NCBI RefSeq assembly: GCF_003149105.1
Contig: NZ_QGDS01000007.1
Location: forward strand, 124,001-188,000
Direction of reading: 5' to 3'
Source of the DNA: Faecalicatena contorta
GTDB taxonomy: Bacteria; Bacillota; Clostridia; Lachnospirales; Lachnospiraceae
Length of the DNA: 64,000 nt
Positions 8,170 to 17,278 of the stretch are shown here, piece after piece. Below the pieces are notes generated by a model. That model had not been told where the DNA came from. It saw nothing but the letters and a program-made list of their open reading frames with translations, and did not search any database. Position 1 is the stretch's first letter; every line of letters begins with the position of its first letter. The position numbers were made by a program, and so were the translations under genes.

Positions 8170-8230
8170 GCCAAAATAAGGGGCGAAAATGCGACTTTAA
8201 GTTGTATTTTCGCCCCTTATTTTGGCGTTT
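8170..8230 (+). terminator. Very long terminator hairpin after rplQ
   Basis: Bases 8170-8190 and 8206-8226 form a perfect 21-pair stem (it contains GGGGCGAAAAT). The pairing continues inward through ACTTTAAGT to about 28 pairs, and GTTTT follows. It closes the alpha operon. Confidence 0.85.
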
Positions 8231-8298
8231 TATGTAGTAGACTCTGGTATATTTTTTGAATTTTATATAAAATTTAAATATGTGCAATTTCACTAAAA

Positions 8299-8330
8299 TT
8301 GTTAAATGCTTAACGTTAAAGGCTTAACTA
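8299..8330 (+). promoter_or_regulatory. Tandem overlapping Rex-type operators
   Basis: TTGTTAA-ATGC-TTAACGT at 8299-8316 matches the Rex consensus TTGTTAAN4TTAACAA except at the last two bases. A second palindrome GTTAA-AGGC-TTAAC overlaps it at 8313-8330. A TATAGT (8336-8341) directly follows and could be the -10 of a promoter occluded by the repressor. Rex senses NADH/NAD and commonly controls adhE. The sites lie about 500 bases before the adhE start. Confidence 0.65.
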
Positions 8331-8730
8331 TTGCGTATAGTAGAGTTGACGGATTTCGACACAAATTATTCCCAATAAAAAGTGAAATATTTCCAGTATA
8401 CAGTCATGTGTCTGTCTTATGAAATTTATATACAGTAATGCAACCAGAGAGTTTCAAGTTCTTTTGTTTATTGTATTTTTCTAAGAAATACTCGTTTATA
8501 ATTTATCACGAAAAGAAACTTGTAGTTTTTCTTTAAAGGAATTTTTACAGAGTCAAAATATTAGAAAAAAAGCACTAATACTGGCGTGAAACACAACTTT
8601 TTATGCCTATTTTCTTAAATATCGAAGATTATCAATATTTATAAAATCTAATAATAATTTAAAATGGTATTAAGCAAAATACACAATGGATGATAAAAAA
8701 ATAACTTATAAAAAAAGAAAAACTATGGTA
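8331..8730 (+). other. Long AT-rich adhE upstream region
   Basis: About 400 bases of AT-rich sequence lie between the Rex-like sites and the proximal promoter. I see no convincing gene, terminator or known riboswitch in it. If transcription starts near 8348 this would be a roughly 480-base untranslated leader. Confidence 0.4.
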
Positions 8731-8760
8731 TTGACAAACTATTTAAGTGTAAGGTAAACT
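8731..8760 (+). promoter_or_regulatory. Proximal promoter of adhE
   Basis: A perfect TTGACA (8731-8736) is followed after 18 bases by TAAACT (8755-8760). A start near 8767 would give a leader of about 60 bases to the ATG at 8826. Confidence 0.55.
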
Positions 8761-8825
8761 GAAGTCAGTAATTAAGGAGCAACCAAGTAATGAAGAAAAA
8801 TTCAATTACAGGAGGAAGAATCAAA

Positions 8826-11444
8826 ATGGCAAAAAAAGACAAGGTAGTTGTACCTGAGATCGTTGACAGTGCAGAGACACTGGAAGCGAAGATGAAAGCA
8901 ATGCGTGAGGCGCAGAAAGTATTTGCTACATACACTCAGGAACAGGTGGATAAGATTTTCTTCGAAGCGGCAATGGCGGCGAATAAGCAGCGTATCCCGC
9001 TTGCCAAAATGGCAGTGGAAGAGACCCAGAGGGGTGTCGTGGAAGATAAGATTATCAAAAACCATTATGCAGCAGAGTACATCTATAATGCCTATAGACA
9101 TACGAAAACCTGCGGCGTTATCGAGGAAGATCCAGCGTATGGAATTAAAAGAATCGCAGAACCTTTGGGGTTGGTTGCAGCGGTTATTCCGACAACAAAC
9201 CCAACCTCTACCGCTATTTTCAAAACATTAATCAGTTTGAAGACAAGAAACGCTATCATCATCAGTCCACATCCGGCTGCAAAGAGATGTACGATTGAAG
9301 CAGCAAAGGTCGTGTTAGATGCAGCTGTAAAAGCTGGAGCACCGGAAGGAATTATCGGATGGATAGACGTGCCTTCTCTTGAACTGACTAATCAGGTAAT
9401 GAAAGATGCAGATGTTATTCTTGCAACAGGCGGCCCCGGAATGGTAAAAGCGGCTTATTCTTCAGGAAAACCGGCAATTGGCGTAGGTCCTGGAAATACA
9501 CCGGTTGTCATTGATGATACAGCAGACATTAAGATGGCTGTAAACTCTATCATCCATTCCAAGACATTTGACTATGGTATGATTTGTGCTTCTGAGCAAT
9601 CTGTAACGATTCTTGAAAGTATATACGAGGAAGTAAAGAAAGAGTTCGCATACCGCGGCTGTTACTTCCTGAAACCGGGTGAAGAACTTGATAAAGTACG
9701 CAAGACCATTATTATAAACGGAGCGCTTAACGGAAAGATTCCAGGCAAATCTGCATATGAAATTGCTAAGATGGCAGGAGTAAATGTTCCGGTAGATACA
9801 AAGATTCTGATTGGGGAAGTAGAATCTGTAGATATTTCAGAAGAATTTGCGCATGAGAAATTGTCTCCTGTACTTGCAATGTACAAAGCAAAAACCTTTG
9901 ATGAGGCGTTGGAGAAGGCTGAGAAGCTGGTAGCTGACGGAGGATTTGGACATACATCTTCTCTTTATGTAAACCCAAGTGAGAAAGAGAAGATAGCAAA
10001 GCATGCTGAGCTGATGAAGACCGGCCGTATTCTGGTGAATACACCTGCTTCTCAGGGTGGTATCGGGGATCTTTACAACTTTAAATTGGCTCCGTCTCTT
10101 ACACTTGGATGTGGTTCATGGGGCGGCAACTCCGTATCAGAGAACGTAGGAGTAAAGCAATTAATAAATGTAAAGACAGTTGCTGAGAGGAGAGAAAATA
10201 TGCTTTGGTTCAAAACACCTGAAAAAGTTTACTTCAAGAAAGGCTGTATGCCGGTTGCGCTTAGTGAGCTTGGAACAATTATGAAGAAGAAAAGAGCATT
10301 CATCGTAACGGACTCTTTCTTATTCAACAACGGTAATGTAAAGCCGATTGAAGCAAAGTTAGATGAGATGGGAATTGAACATACATGTTTTGCAGAAGTT
10401 GCACCAGACCCAACCCTGCAGTGTGCAAGAAAAGGTGCGGAACAACTGACTGCTTTCCAGCCAGACGTAATCATTGCTTTGGGCGGCGGTTCTGCAATGG
10501 ATGCTGCAAAGATTATGTGGCTCATGTATGAGCATCCGGAAGCAAACTTTGAAGATTTGGCTATGCCTTTCATGGATATCCTCAAGAGAGTGTATATGTT
10601 CCCTAAGATGGGAGAGAAAGCTTACTTCGTGGCAATTCCTACATCTTCAGGAACAGGTTCAGAAGTAACACCATTTGCAATCATTACAGATGCTGATACA
10701 GGCGTAAAATGGCCACTGGCAGATTATGAACTCCTTCCGAACATGGCTATCGTTGATGTGGATAATATGATGACGCAGCCAAAAGGCTTAACAAGCGCTT
10801 CTGGTATAGATGTTATGACACATGCTATTGAGTCTTATGTTTCCATGCTGGCTACGGATTATACACAGCCACTGTCTCTGAGTGCTATAAAAGCAGTATT
10901 TGATTATCTGCCGTCAGCATATGAGAATGGGGCAAATGATCCAATTGCCCGTGAAAAGATGGCTAATGCATCTTGTATGGCAGGTATGGCATTTGCAAAT
11001 GCATTCCTGGGAATTAACCACTCCATGGCTCACAAGTTAGGTGCTTTCCATCACTTACCACATGGTGTTGCGAATGCGGTTCTTCTTACAGAAATTATAA
11101 AATATAATGCTGCAGAAGTACCTGTTAAGATGGGAACATTTTCACAGTATCCATACCCAAGTGCACGGGCAAGATATGCAGAGATAGGACGTTTTGCTGG
11201 ATGCACAGGTAAGGACGACCAGGAAGTGCTTGATAACTTAATTGTAAAACTGGAAGAGTTGAAAGTGAAGATTGGAATTAAGAAATGCATTAAGGACTAT
11301 GGCATTGATGAGAAATACTTCCTGGATACTTTGGATGAAATGGTTGAGCAGGCGTTTAATGACCAGTGTACAGGTGCTAACCCGAGATATCCGCTGATGC
11401 AGGAAATGAAAGAAATTTATTTGAAGTGCTTCTACGGTAAATAA
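8826..11444 (+). CDS. adhE: Bifunctional acetaldehyde/alcohol dehydrogenase AdhE
   Basis: Reduces acetyl-CoA to acetaldehyde and then to ethanol, re-oxidising two NADH. The 872-residue protein has an N-terminal aldehyde dehydrogenase domain (about 1-440) with catalytic Cys254 in DYGMICASEQ and a TGGPGMVKAAYSSG motif. The C-terminal iron alcohol dehydrogenase domain (about 450-870) has GGGSAMDAAK and metal-ligand histidines in HSMAHKLGAFHHLPHG. The start at 8826 follows ACAGGAGGAAG. An upstream in-frame ATG at 8790, with its own AAGGAG, would add 12 residues. Rex-like sites upstream point to redox control, and a strong terminator closes the gene. Confidence 0.96.
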   Translation: MAKKDKVVVPEIVDSAETLEAKMKAMREAQKVFATYTQEQVDKIFFEAAMAANKQRIPLAKMAVEETQRGVVEDKIIKNHYAAEYIYNAYRHTKTCGVIEEDPAYGIKRIAEPLGLVAAVIPTTNPTSTAIFKTLISLKTRNAIIISPHPAAKRCTIEAAKVVLDAAVKAGAPEGIIGWIDVPSLELTNQVMKDADVILATGGPGMVKAAYSSGKPAIGVGPGNTPVVIDDTADIKMAVNSIIHSKTFDYGMICASEQSVTILESIYEEVKKEFAYRGCYFLKPGEELDKVRKTIIINGALNGKIPGKSAYEIAKMAGVNVPVDTKILIGEVESVDISEEFAHEKLSPVLAMYKAKTFDEALEKAEKLVADGGFGHTSSLYVNPSEKEKIAKHAELMKTGRILVNTPASQGGIGDLYNFKLAPSLTLGCGSWGGNSVSENVGVKQLINVKTVAERRENMLWFKTPEKVYFKKGCMPVALSELGTIMKKKRAFIVTDSFLFNNGNVKPIEAKLDEMGIEHTCFAEVAPDPTLQCARKGAEQLTAFQPDVIIALGGGSAMDAAKIMWLMYEHPEANFEDLAMPFMDILKRVYMFPKMGEKAYFVAIPTSSGTGSEVTPFAIITDADTGVKWPLADYELLPNMAIVDVDNMMTQPKGLTSASGIDVMTHAIESYVSMLATDYTQPLSLSAIKAVFDYLPSAYENGANDPIAREKMANASCMAGMAFANAFLGINHSMAHKLGAFHHLPHGVANAVLLTEIIKYNAAEVPVKMGTFSQYPYPSARARYAEIGRFAGCTGKDDQEVLDNLIVKLEELKVKIGIKKCIKDYGIDEKYFLDTLDEMVEQAFNDQCTGANPRYPLMQEMKEIYLKCFYGK

Positions 11445-11480
11445 GAAGTAACATCTGATTTGAAGAATTAAAAGTATAAT

Positions 11481-11535
11481 AAAAATAAGGATACCGCGAA
11501 ATAACATTTAGTTATAAAGCGGTATCCTTATTTTT
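11481..11535. terminator. Bidirectional terminator after adhE
   Basis: AAAAATAAGGATACCGC (11481-11497) pairs perfectly with GCGGTATCCTTATTTTT (11519-11535). The A-rich and T-rich arms make it work in both directions, serving adhE on the plus strand and the hydrolase on the minus strand. Confidence 0.9.
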
Positions 11536-11537
11536 TC

Positions 11538-12623
11538 CTACCAGCTTGGGAAAAATAGATTATTTCCTATATTCACACCAGGCCTGTCCGTTGCTCCTGC
11601 ATAGAGGAAGAAATAACAGTCGGTTACTGCTGCCAGCCTTGCGCCGTTTGTGGCATCCTGTGCAACAGTATATGCCAGGCTGCTTGGCCCATTCGCCAGC
11701 ACAGAGTCGAGACGTCCTGTCCATACAGGCTCAAATTGACCGCCTGCGTATACTACATCAGTAATTGAATTGGGGAATGCAGGGCTTTGCACCCTGTTCA
11801 TAATAACTGTTGCAACTGCAAGCATGGCATTATAGTCATGTATTGCCTCACAATCCAATATTGCAGCAAACACATCCAGGTCGCTTCCTGATACGCTTGT
11901 CCCTCCGCCGTTAACAATGGTGTCATCGTAGCCTCCGCCAGAATTGTTGACGTTATTGCTGTTTACAGCGGCAGCTTTTGCAGCAGCTTCTGCGGCCAGT
12001 CTTGCAGCCTCATCAGCCCGCAGCTTCTCGATTTGGGCCTTGTAGGCAGCAAGGTCTGTGGAGGTAGCTTCTGCCTTCCGGGTTAATTCATCCTGGCGCT
12101 TTTCCAAATCTGACTGCAGATTCTGCATAGATTCCTGCTGTGCCTCTAAAGTGTCTTTTTTATCGGCAATTTCTTTTTGGGTTTTCTGCAGTTCAAGCAG
12201 CATGTTCCGGTCATAATCACTGATATTCTGTATAAAGTCCGCTTTATTCAGGAAATCGGTCATATCCTCGGCTGAAAAAAGCATCTCTAACAGTGTTGCG
12301 TTGCCGGTTTCGTACATATACTTAATACGGGCTTTCATATCTTCGTATTGTTTTGCTTCGTTCTTTTCTGCTTCAGCTAAGGAATCTTTTGTTCTTTGGA
12401 TTTCACCATTCGTTATCTCAATCTGCATTTCGGATGTAGAGATTTTATCACTTATGGTAAGGAGTTCTTCGTTAATATCTGCAAGCTGTTCCTGCAAATT
12501 AGAAGTTTTGCTTTCCAGGCTTTCCTTGTCCTCAGCATGTACTGGAACGATAGAAAGTACTAATGCGATAGAACAAGCAAATGTAACAATAGCCCGTCCT
12601 CCGCGGTTTAAGCGCAATTTCAT
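11538..12623 (-). CDS. Secreted coiled-coil cell-wall hydrolase, SleB/CwlJ type
   Basis: A 361-residue secreted protein. A signal peptide covers about residues 1-30 (LRLNRGG then a hydrophobic core ending PVHA). A long coiled coil of PcsB type spans about 35-210 (LQEQLADINEELLTISDKI), followed by an Ala-rich and Asn/Gly-rich linker. The C-terminal domain is a SleB/CwlJ hydrolase (about 245-361) with the likely catalytic Glu in LDCEAIHDY and the AVATVIMNRV helix. The start is the ATG at 12623, which follows GAAAGGAA; a TTG further upstream is less likely. It probably cleaves peptidoglycan in growth or spore germination. The exact substrate is not known. Confidence 0.85.
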   Translation of the reverse strand: MKLRLNRGGRAIVTFACSIALVLSIVPVHAEDKESLESKTSNLQEQLADINEELLTISDKISTSEMQIEITNGEIQRTKDSLAEAEKNEAKQYEDMKARIKYMYETGNATLLEMLFSAEDMTDFLNKADFIQNISDYDRNMLLELQKTQKEIADKKDTLEAQQESMQNLQSDLEKRQDELTRKAEATSTDLAAYKAQIEKLRADEAARLAAEAAAKAAAVNSNNVNNSGGGYDDTIVNGGGTSVSGSDLDVFAAILDCEAIHDYNAMLAVATVIMNRVQSPAFPNSITDVVYAGGQFEPVWTGRLDSVLANGPSSLAYTVAQDATNGARLAAVTDCYFFLYAGATDRPGVNIGNNLFFPSW

Positions 12624-12670
12624 AATACCTAATTCCTTTCTCAATTGTTCTGTTACAGTTTCGCCTAAAC

Positions 12671-12699
12671 ATTATACTATAAATTGCTTTATTAAGCAA
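12671..12699 (-). promoter_or_regulatory. Promoter of the SleB-like hydrolase
   Basis: On the minus strand TTGCTT (12694-12699) and TATAAT (12671-12676) are 17 bases apart, placing the start about 40 bases before the ATG. A good housekeeping-type match. Confidence 0.7.
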
Positions 12700-12794
12700 A
12701 TTTTGATAGAATAAGTTATAGAAATTTTATATTGCAGTCTGGCGAAAAAATAGGGCGCACAGCATTAAAATAAGAATATTCTGAAAACGAAGCG

Positions 12795-12815
12795 CAAAAG
12801 GGACTGTCCCCTTTG
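12795..12815. repeat. Small palindrome with GGGACTGTCCC core
   Basis: CAAAAGGGAC-TG-TCCCCTTTG forms a 21-base near-perfect hairpin. It lies in the intergenic space between the divergent hydrolase and HAD genes, shortly before the HAD ribosome-binding site. I recall similar strings in Lachnospiraceae intergenic DNA, but only one copy is visible here. Confidence 0.35.
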
Positions 12816-12851
12816 CATCGTCCCGTTTGCAGGTTGGAGGATTAAGAATAG

Positions 12852-13697
12852 ATGAAACGGAAAATAAAGATGATAGGGTTAGATCTGGATGGAACCCTTT
12901 TAAATGAAAGAAAAGAGATTCTTCCTTATACAAAGCAGATCTTGGGCAAGGCTGTGGAGCGCGGTATTATTGTGCTTGTGGCTACCGGAAGACCCTTTGC
13001 GGGAATCCCGGAGGAACTGCGGGCATGGTCCGGCATACGTTATGCATTGACGGCTAATGGTGCGAGAGTTATTGATGCCAAAGAAAAGAAAGTATTGATT
13101 GAAAAACTTCTTCCAATAGAAAGGGCAAAGAAAGCATTGGAAATTTTCAGAAAATATGATACATTACAAGAGGTGTACTTTGACGGTCAGGGGTATGCGG
13201 AAGAAGATAAGTTAAAAAATATCAGTCATTACCATCAAGATCCGAATATGTGGAAATATGTACTTGGCAGCAGAAAGGCAGTGACGGATATCGTAGAATT
13301 GACCGGGCAAACGGACAGAGACGTGGATAAGGTTCAGGCAATATTTGCAGACAGAGAAGAACAGGAATCGGCTTGGCAGGAATTAGAAAAACAAAATGGA
13401 ATGGTTTTGGTCAGTTCCCTGGGATATAACATAGAAGTTAATGCATCCGGGGTAAATAAGGGTGTGTCTCTTGTAGAATTGGGAAATATGCTTGGAATTG
13501 AGCCGGAAGAGATTATGGCCTGCGGAGACAGAGATAATGATATTGCGATGCTGAAGGCGGCAGGATTGGGGGTCGCTATGGGCAATGCGGAAGACGAAGT
13601 AAAAGCCGCTGCGGATTACATAACCTTATCGAATGAAGAAGAGGGGGCAGCCAAGGCAATTGAGCGGTTTGTTCTAAGAGGAGGAGAATTATGTTAG
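12852..13697 (+). CDS. Cof-type HAD-family phosphatase
   Basis: A 281-residue haloacid-dehalogenase superfamily phosphatase of the Cof/YidA group. Motif I is [10 protein letters not shown] (nucleophile and acid Asp, about residues 9-16), motif II is VATGRPF, and motif IV is [10 protein letters not shown] near residue 222. The C2-type cap lies between. Such enzymes dephosphorylate sugar phosphates, pyridoxal phosphate or similar small molecules; the substrate cannot be read from the sequence. Its last 7 bases overlap the start of uppP, so the two are co-translated. Confidence 0.88.
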   Translation: MKRKIKMIGLDLDGTLLNERKEILPYTKQILGKAVERGIIVLVATGRPFAGIPEELRAWSGIRYALTANGARVIDAKEKKVLIEKLLPIERAKKALEIFRKYDTLQEVYFDGQGYAEEDKLKNISHYHQDPNMWKYVLGSRKAVTDIVELTGQTDRDVDKVQAIFADREEQESAWQELEKQNGMVLVSSLGYNIEVNASGVNKGVSLVELGNMLGIEPEEIMACGDRDNDIAMLKAAGLGVAMGNAEDEVKAAADYITLSNEEEGAAKAIERFVLRGGELC

Positions 13698-14518
13698 AAG
13701 CATTAAAAGTAATAATATTGGGGATTGTGGAGGGCATTACCGAATGGCTCCCTATCAGCAGTACCGGACATCTAATTCTGGTGGAGGAGTTTATAAAGCT
13801 CAAAATGAGCGATGGATTTATGTCCATGTTTAATGTAGTGATTCAGCTTGGTGCGATTCTTGCTGTTGTCGTAATCTATTTCCATAAGTTAAATCCATTT
13901 TCAAATACGAAAACAAATAAACAGAAGATGCTTACTCTGCAGTTATGGGTGAAGGTTTTGGTGGCTTCTGTTCCTGCTGCAATTATTGGGCTTTTATTTG
14001 ATGATTATATCGATGCCCATCTTATGAACTATGTAGTTGTCGCAATTATGCTGGTTTTTTACGGTATCCTTTTTATTATAATAGAGAAACAGAACGAACA
14101 CTCTAAACCTTCAGTGAGGCGCTTGTCAGATATTACAATTCCTATGGCTTTGATTATAGGAGGATTTCAGGTACTTGCATTAATTCCGGGAACATCGCGT
14201 TCCGGTGCTACGATTATCGGAGGTCTGTTAATTGGAGCGGCAAGGGGAGTTGCGGCAGAGTTTACATTCTTCCTTGCCATTCCTGTTATGTTCGGGGCAA
14301 GCCTTCTGAAAATCATTAAATTTGGTTTCCATTTTACCGGAGCAGAGGCATTTTTACTTTTGCTGGGATGTGCGGTGTCCTTTGGGGTATCTATAGTTGC
14401 TATCAAGTTCCTGATGCAGTACATAAAGAATCATGACTTTAAAGTGTTTGGATATTACAGGATTGTGCTGGGTGTCATTGTGCTTCTTTACTTTGGGCTG
14501 AGTACACTATTTGCATAA
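13691..14518 (+). CDS. uppP: Undecaprenyl-diphosphatase UppP/BacA
   Basis: Recycles the lipid carrier by converting undecaprenyl diphosphate to the monophosphate for peptidoglycan synthesis, and confers bacitracin tolerance. The 275-residue membrane protein has the two family signatures: [15 protein letters not shown] at about 15-29 with the essential Glu and Ser residues, and [10 protein letters not shown] at about 171-180. About eight hydrophobic segments are visible. The start overlaps the HAD gene, with AGAGGAGGA just upstream. Confidence 0.95.
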   Translation: MLEALKVIILGIVEGITEWLPISSTGHLILVEEFIKLKMSDGFMSMFNVVIQLGAILAVVVIYFHKLNPFSNTKTNKQKMLTLQLWVKVLVASVPAAIIGLLFDDYIDAHLMNYVVVAIMLVFYGILFIIIEKQNEHSKPSVRRLSDITIPMALIIGGFQVLALIPGTSRSGATIIGGLLIGAARGVAAEFTFFLAIPVMFGASLLKIIKFGFHFTGAEAFLLLLGCAVSFGVSIVAIKFLMQYIKNHDFKVFGYYRIVLGVIVLLYFGLSTLFA

Positions 14519-14533
14519 AAATCAGATAGATCT

Positions 14534-14576
14534 AAGGCAATCACGAAGGGCTTTGTCCGGATGTGGCTGCCTTTTT
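14534..14576 (+). terminator. Terminator after uppP
   Basis: AAGGCA near 14534 pairs with TGCCTT near 14568-14573, with a long partly paired loop and a T-rich tail (CTTTTTC). Moderate quality. Confidence 0.55.
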
Positions 14577-14841
14577 CTTGTCGCCGTGCCCCTTATATGC
14601 TGTGTCTTTTTATGGGGATGTATATTTCTCCGCTGAATTCATTATATTATTCAAAAGAGAAACATTCCATTATTCTTAGTACTATAGTTTTAGTTGGTAT
14701 GATAGTCCTATGCTATTTATCTATATACACCTTTAAAGATGAAAAAGCAAATATGCTCTTGTTTTTTGAGGAAAACATGATAAAATATAACAATAATGTG
14801 TATTATTATGCATAGTAAGATAAATTTGGAGGAATAGAAGG
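14577..14841 (+). promoter_or_regulatory. Upstream region of the amino-acid transporter with promoter
   Basis: A -35 like TTGTTT (14759-14764) and a -10 like TAAAAT (14781-14786) are 16 bases apart. A strong GGAGGAAT ribosome-binding site precedes the transporter gene. The remaining AT-rich sequence shows no convincing gene. An 84-codon frame at 14561-14815 runs through the preceding terminator and lacks a proper ribosome-binding site. Confidence 0.45.
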
Positions 14842-15612
14842 ATGAAACGGAGAATTCTAAGCTTATTATTAGTAACAGCATGTGTATTTTCGATAGCAGC
14901 ATGTGGCTCAAAAAAGGAAGACAGCAGTTCTGAAGAGGGGAAGAAAGATACTCTGGTTATGGCTACTAATGCAGAATTCCCGCCGTATGAGTTTTACGAG
15001 GGAAAAGAGGTAGTGGGAATTGACGCAGATATTATGGCAGCTATCGCCGAGGAATTGGGAATGAAGCTGGAGATTGAAGATATGGCATTTGATTCAATCA
15101 TCACAGCAGTATCCAGTGGGAAAGCAGATATTGGCGCCGCGGGGATGACAGTGACAGAAGACCGTTTGGAAAACGTTGATTTTACAGACACATATGCCAC
15201 AGCTACCCAGGTTATTATTGTAAAAGAGGACAGTACCATTTCGGGTCCGGATGACCTGACAGGTAAGAAGATTGGTGTGCAGCTTGGAACTACAGGAGAT
15301 ATCTATGCAGAGGATATCGAGGATGCAGCAATAGAGCGTTACAACAAAGGATTTGAGGCTGTTCAGGCATTAAAGCAGGACAAGGTTGATGCGGTAATCA
15401 TCGACGGAGAGCCGGCGAAAGAATTTGTAAAAGAAGCAGAGGGGCTGAAAATTTTAGATGAGGCGTTCACAGAGGAAGAATATGCTATTGCCGTGAAAAA
15501 AGGTAATGACGAGCTGAAAGATAAAATTAACGAAGCATTGGCAAGCCTGAAAGATTCCGGAAAACTGGATAAAATAGTGGCAAAATATATTAGTGCGGAT
15601 ACTGCAGAATAA
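14842..15612 (+). CDS. Polar amino-acid ABC transporter, binding lipoprotein
   Basis: A 256-residue family 3 solute-binding protein. The lipoprotein signal ends in SIAACGSKK, with Cys21 the lipidated residue. The mature part shows the amino-acid-binding pattern: ATNAEFPPYEFYEG near 43, VGIDADIMAAIAEELG, and the GAAGMTVTEDR hinge, followed by GKKIGVQLGTTGD in the second lobe. It captures a polar amino acid outside the membrane for the permease and ATPase encoded next. The specificity (basic, His or Gln) is not resolved. Confidence 0.92.
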   Translation: MKRRILSLLLVTACVFSIAACGSKKEDSSSEEGKKDTLVMATNAEFPPYEFYEGKEVVGIDADIMAAIAEELGMKLEIEDMAFDSIITAVSSGKADIGAAGMTVTEDRLENVDFTDTYATATQVIIVKEDSTISGPDDLTGKKIGVQLGTTGDIYAEDIEDAAIERYNKGFEAVQALKQDKVDAVIIDGEPAKEFVKEAEGLKILDEAFTEEEYAIAVKKGNDELKDKINEALASLKDSGKLDKIVAKYISADTAE

Positions 15613-15623
15613 AAGAGGATAAA

Positions 15624-16319
15624 ATGATGTTGCAGATGTTGCAGGATAGGTTCTACGTAAATTTTATAAAAGAAAACCGCTGGGAATATATTTTGGATGG
15701 GCTGGGGGTCACTTTACAAGTGACCTTCTTTGCCGTTATAATCGGTATCGTCATTGGTTTTCTGGTTGCAATTGTACGTTCCACTTATGATAAGACAGGA
15801 AAGTTAAAAATACTCAATTTTATATGTAAGATATATCTGACAGTTGTCCGGGGAACTCCGGTTGTTGTACAATTGTTGATTATCTATTTTGTTATCTTTG
15901 GCAGTTCGGATATCAGTAAGGTTTTGGTTGCTATTATGGCATTCGGTCTTAACTCGGGCGCCTATGTTGCTGAAATCTTCCGTTCCGGCATTATGTCTAT
16001 AGATAACGGACAGTTTGAGGCAGGGCGCAGCCTTGGTTTTAACTACGTACAGACAATGATTTATATTATCATGCCTCAGGCATTCAAGAATGTGCTTCCG
16101 GCTTTGGGAAATGAATTCATTGTACTTTTGAAAGAAACTTCAGTTTCAGGCTATATTGCGCTTCAGGATCTCACAAAAGGCGGGGATATTATCCGAAGCC
16201 GTACCTATGATGCATTTATGCCTCTCATAGCCGTAGCATTAATTTACCTCATCATGGTAATGATATTTACAAAGCTGGTAAATATGCTGGAGAGGAGGCT
16301 GAGAAATAGTGACCATTAA
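15624..16319 (+). CDS. Polar amino-acid ABC transporter, permease
   Basis: A 231-residue HisM/GlnP-type permease with about five membrane helices. The EAA-type cytoplasmic loop is seen in [50 protein letters not shown] is the classic family signature. Two ATGs (15624 and 15627) follow AGAGGA. It lies 11 bases after the binding protein and overlaps the ATPase gene by 11 bases. Confidence 0.93.
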   Translation: MMLQMLQDRFYVNFIKENRWEYILDGLGVTLQVTFFAVIIGIVIGFLVAIVRSTYDKTGKLKILNFICKIYLTVVRGTPVVVQLLIIYFVIFGSSDISKVLVAIMAFGLNSGAYVAEIFRSGIMSIDNGQFEAGRSLGFNYVQTMIYIIMPQAFKNVLPALGNEFIVLLKETSVSGYIALQDLTKGGDIIRSRTYDAFMPLIAVALIYLIMVMIFTKLVNMLERRLRNSDH

Positions 16320-17055
16320 TGGCGAAGTATTAATAAAAGTTGAAGACTTACATAAAGTCTATCACAGCAAGCTCCATGCATTGGATGGAGTGTCGGAGGA
16401 AATTCGTAAAGGTGAGGTTGTTGTTATTGTCGGTCCTTCTGGTTCCGGTAAGTCTACTTTCCTGCGTTCCTTGAATCTGCTGGAAGTGCCAACAACGGGA
16501 CATGTATACTTTAAAGGTATAGACATTACAAGCAAAGAGACAAACATAGATCTGCACCGCCGGAAAATGGGAATGGTGTTCCAGCATTTTAATCTGTTTC
16601 CGCATAAGACCATATTGGAAAATATTACTCTGGCTCCGGTTAAACTGCTGAAAAAGAGTAAAGCGGATGCAGAAAAGCGCGCCATGGAGCTGCTCAGGCT
16701 GGTTGGACTGGAGGAAAAAGCAAGCGCATATCCATCCCAGTTGTCAGGCGGGCAGAAACAGCGTATTGCAATCGTACGTTCTTTGGCAATGGACCCGGAA
16801 GTCATGCTGTTTGATGAACCTACTTCAGCCCTGGACCCGGAAATGGTTGGGGAAGTTCTGGAATTGATGAAAAAGCTTGCCCAGGATGGAATGACAATGG
16901 CTGTGGTGACACATGAAATGGGTTTTGCCAGAGAAGTGGCAACAAGAGTTATTTTTATGGACGAAGGAAAGATAAAGGAGCAGGGAGTTCCGGAGGAGTT
17001 TTTTGGAAATCCTAAGGAACCAAGGCTAAAAGAATTTTTATCGAAAATACTATAG
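16309..17055 (+). CDS. Polar amino-acid ABC transporter, ATPase
   Basis: A 248-residue ATP-binding subunit of the GlnQ/HisP type. The Walker A motif is GPSGSGKST (about 42-50), the Q-loop is in [11 protein letters not shown], the ABC signature is LSGGQKQR (about 144-151) and Walker B is [12 protein letters not shown], followed by the VTHEMGFA switch. The start is GTG within the end of the permease gene, giving translational coupling. The three genes form a complete importer. Confidence 0.95.
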   Translation: MTINGEVLIKVEDLHKVYHSKLHALDGVSEEIRKGEVVVIVGPSGSGKSTFLRSLNLLEVPTTGHVYFKGIDITSKETNIDLHRRKMGMVFQHFNLFPHKTILENITLAPVKLLKKSKADAEKRAMELLRLVGLEEKASAYPSQLSGGQKQRIAIVRSLAMDPEVMLFDEPTSALDPEMVGEVLELMKKLAQDGMTMAVVTHEMGFAREVATRVIFMDEGKIKEQGVPEEFFGNPKEPRLKEFLSKIL

Positions 17056-17063
17056 CATAATAG

Positions 17064-17210
17064 AGAGTCTGGCTTGCCAGACTCTTTATTCTGTAATAGG
17101 AAATTACGTCCTATTACAGAAAACCCTCCGGGGGATGAGCACTGCGGCATAAGTGGCAGATGTCGCTAGGCGACTAACCCAGGTGCAAGAGTTTGCTTTG
17201 CAAACTCTTT
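17064..17210. repeat. Modular hairpin element, copy 2
   Basis: A terminator-like stem AGAGTCTGG-cttg-CCAGACTCT (17064-17085) ends the ABC operon. Stem I is CTGTAATAGGA/TCCTATTACAG (17091-17101 with 17109-17119). The core ACCCTCCGGGGGAT (17123-17136) leads into GCACTGCGGC. Stem II is GTCGC-tag-GCGAC (17162-17174). Stem III is AGAGTTTGC-ttt-GCAAACTCT (17188-17208), followed by TTATTCT. The same layout occurs at 54441, with different stem bases that still pair. Confidence 0.7.
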
Positions 17211-17278
17211 ATTCTATAAACAGAAAATCTGGTAAATGGTATTTTTTCTATTATAAGTAAAGAAAGATGTAGAGATGT

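Noticed and set aside
14561..14815. 84-codon open frame with one hydrophobic stretch
   Set aside because: It begins inside the uppP terminator, has no good ribosome-binding site and covers the transporter promoter.
16362..17150. 262-codon frame antisense to the ABC ATPase
   Set aside because: Shadow of a well-supported gene; no family features and no ribosome-binding site.
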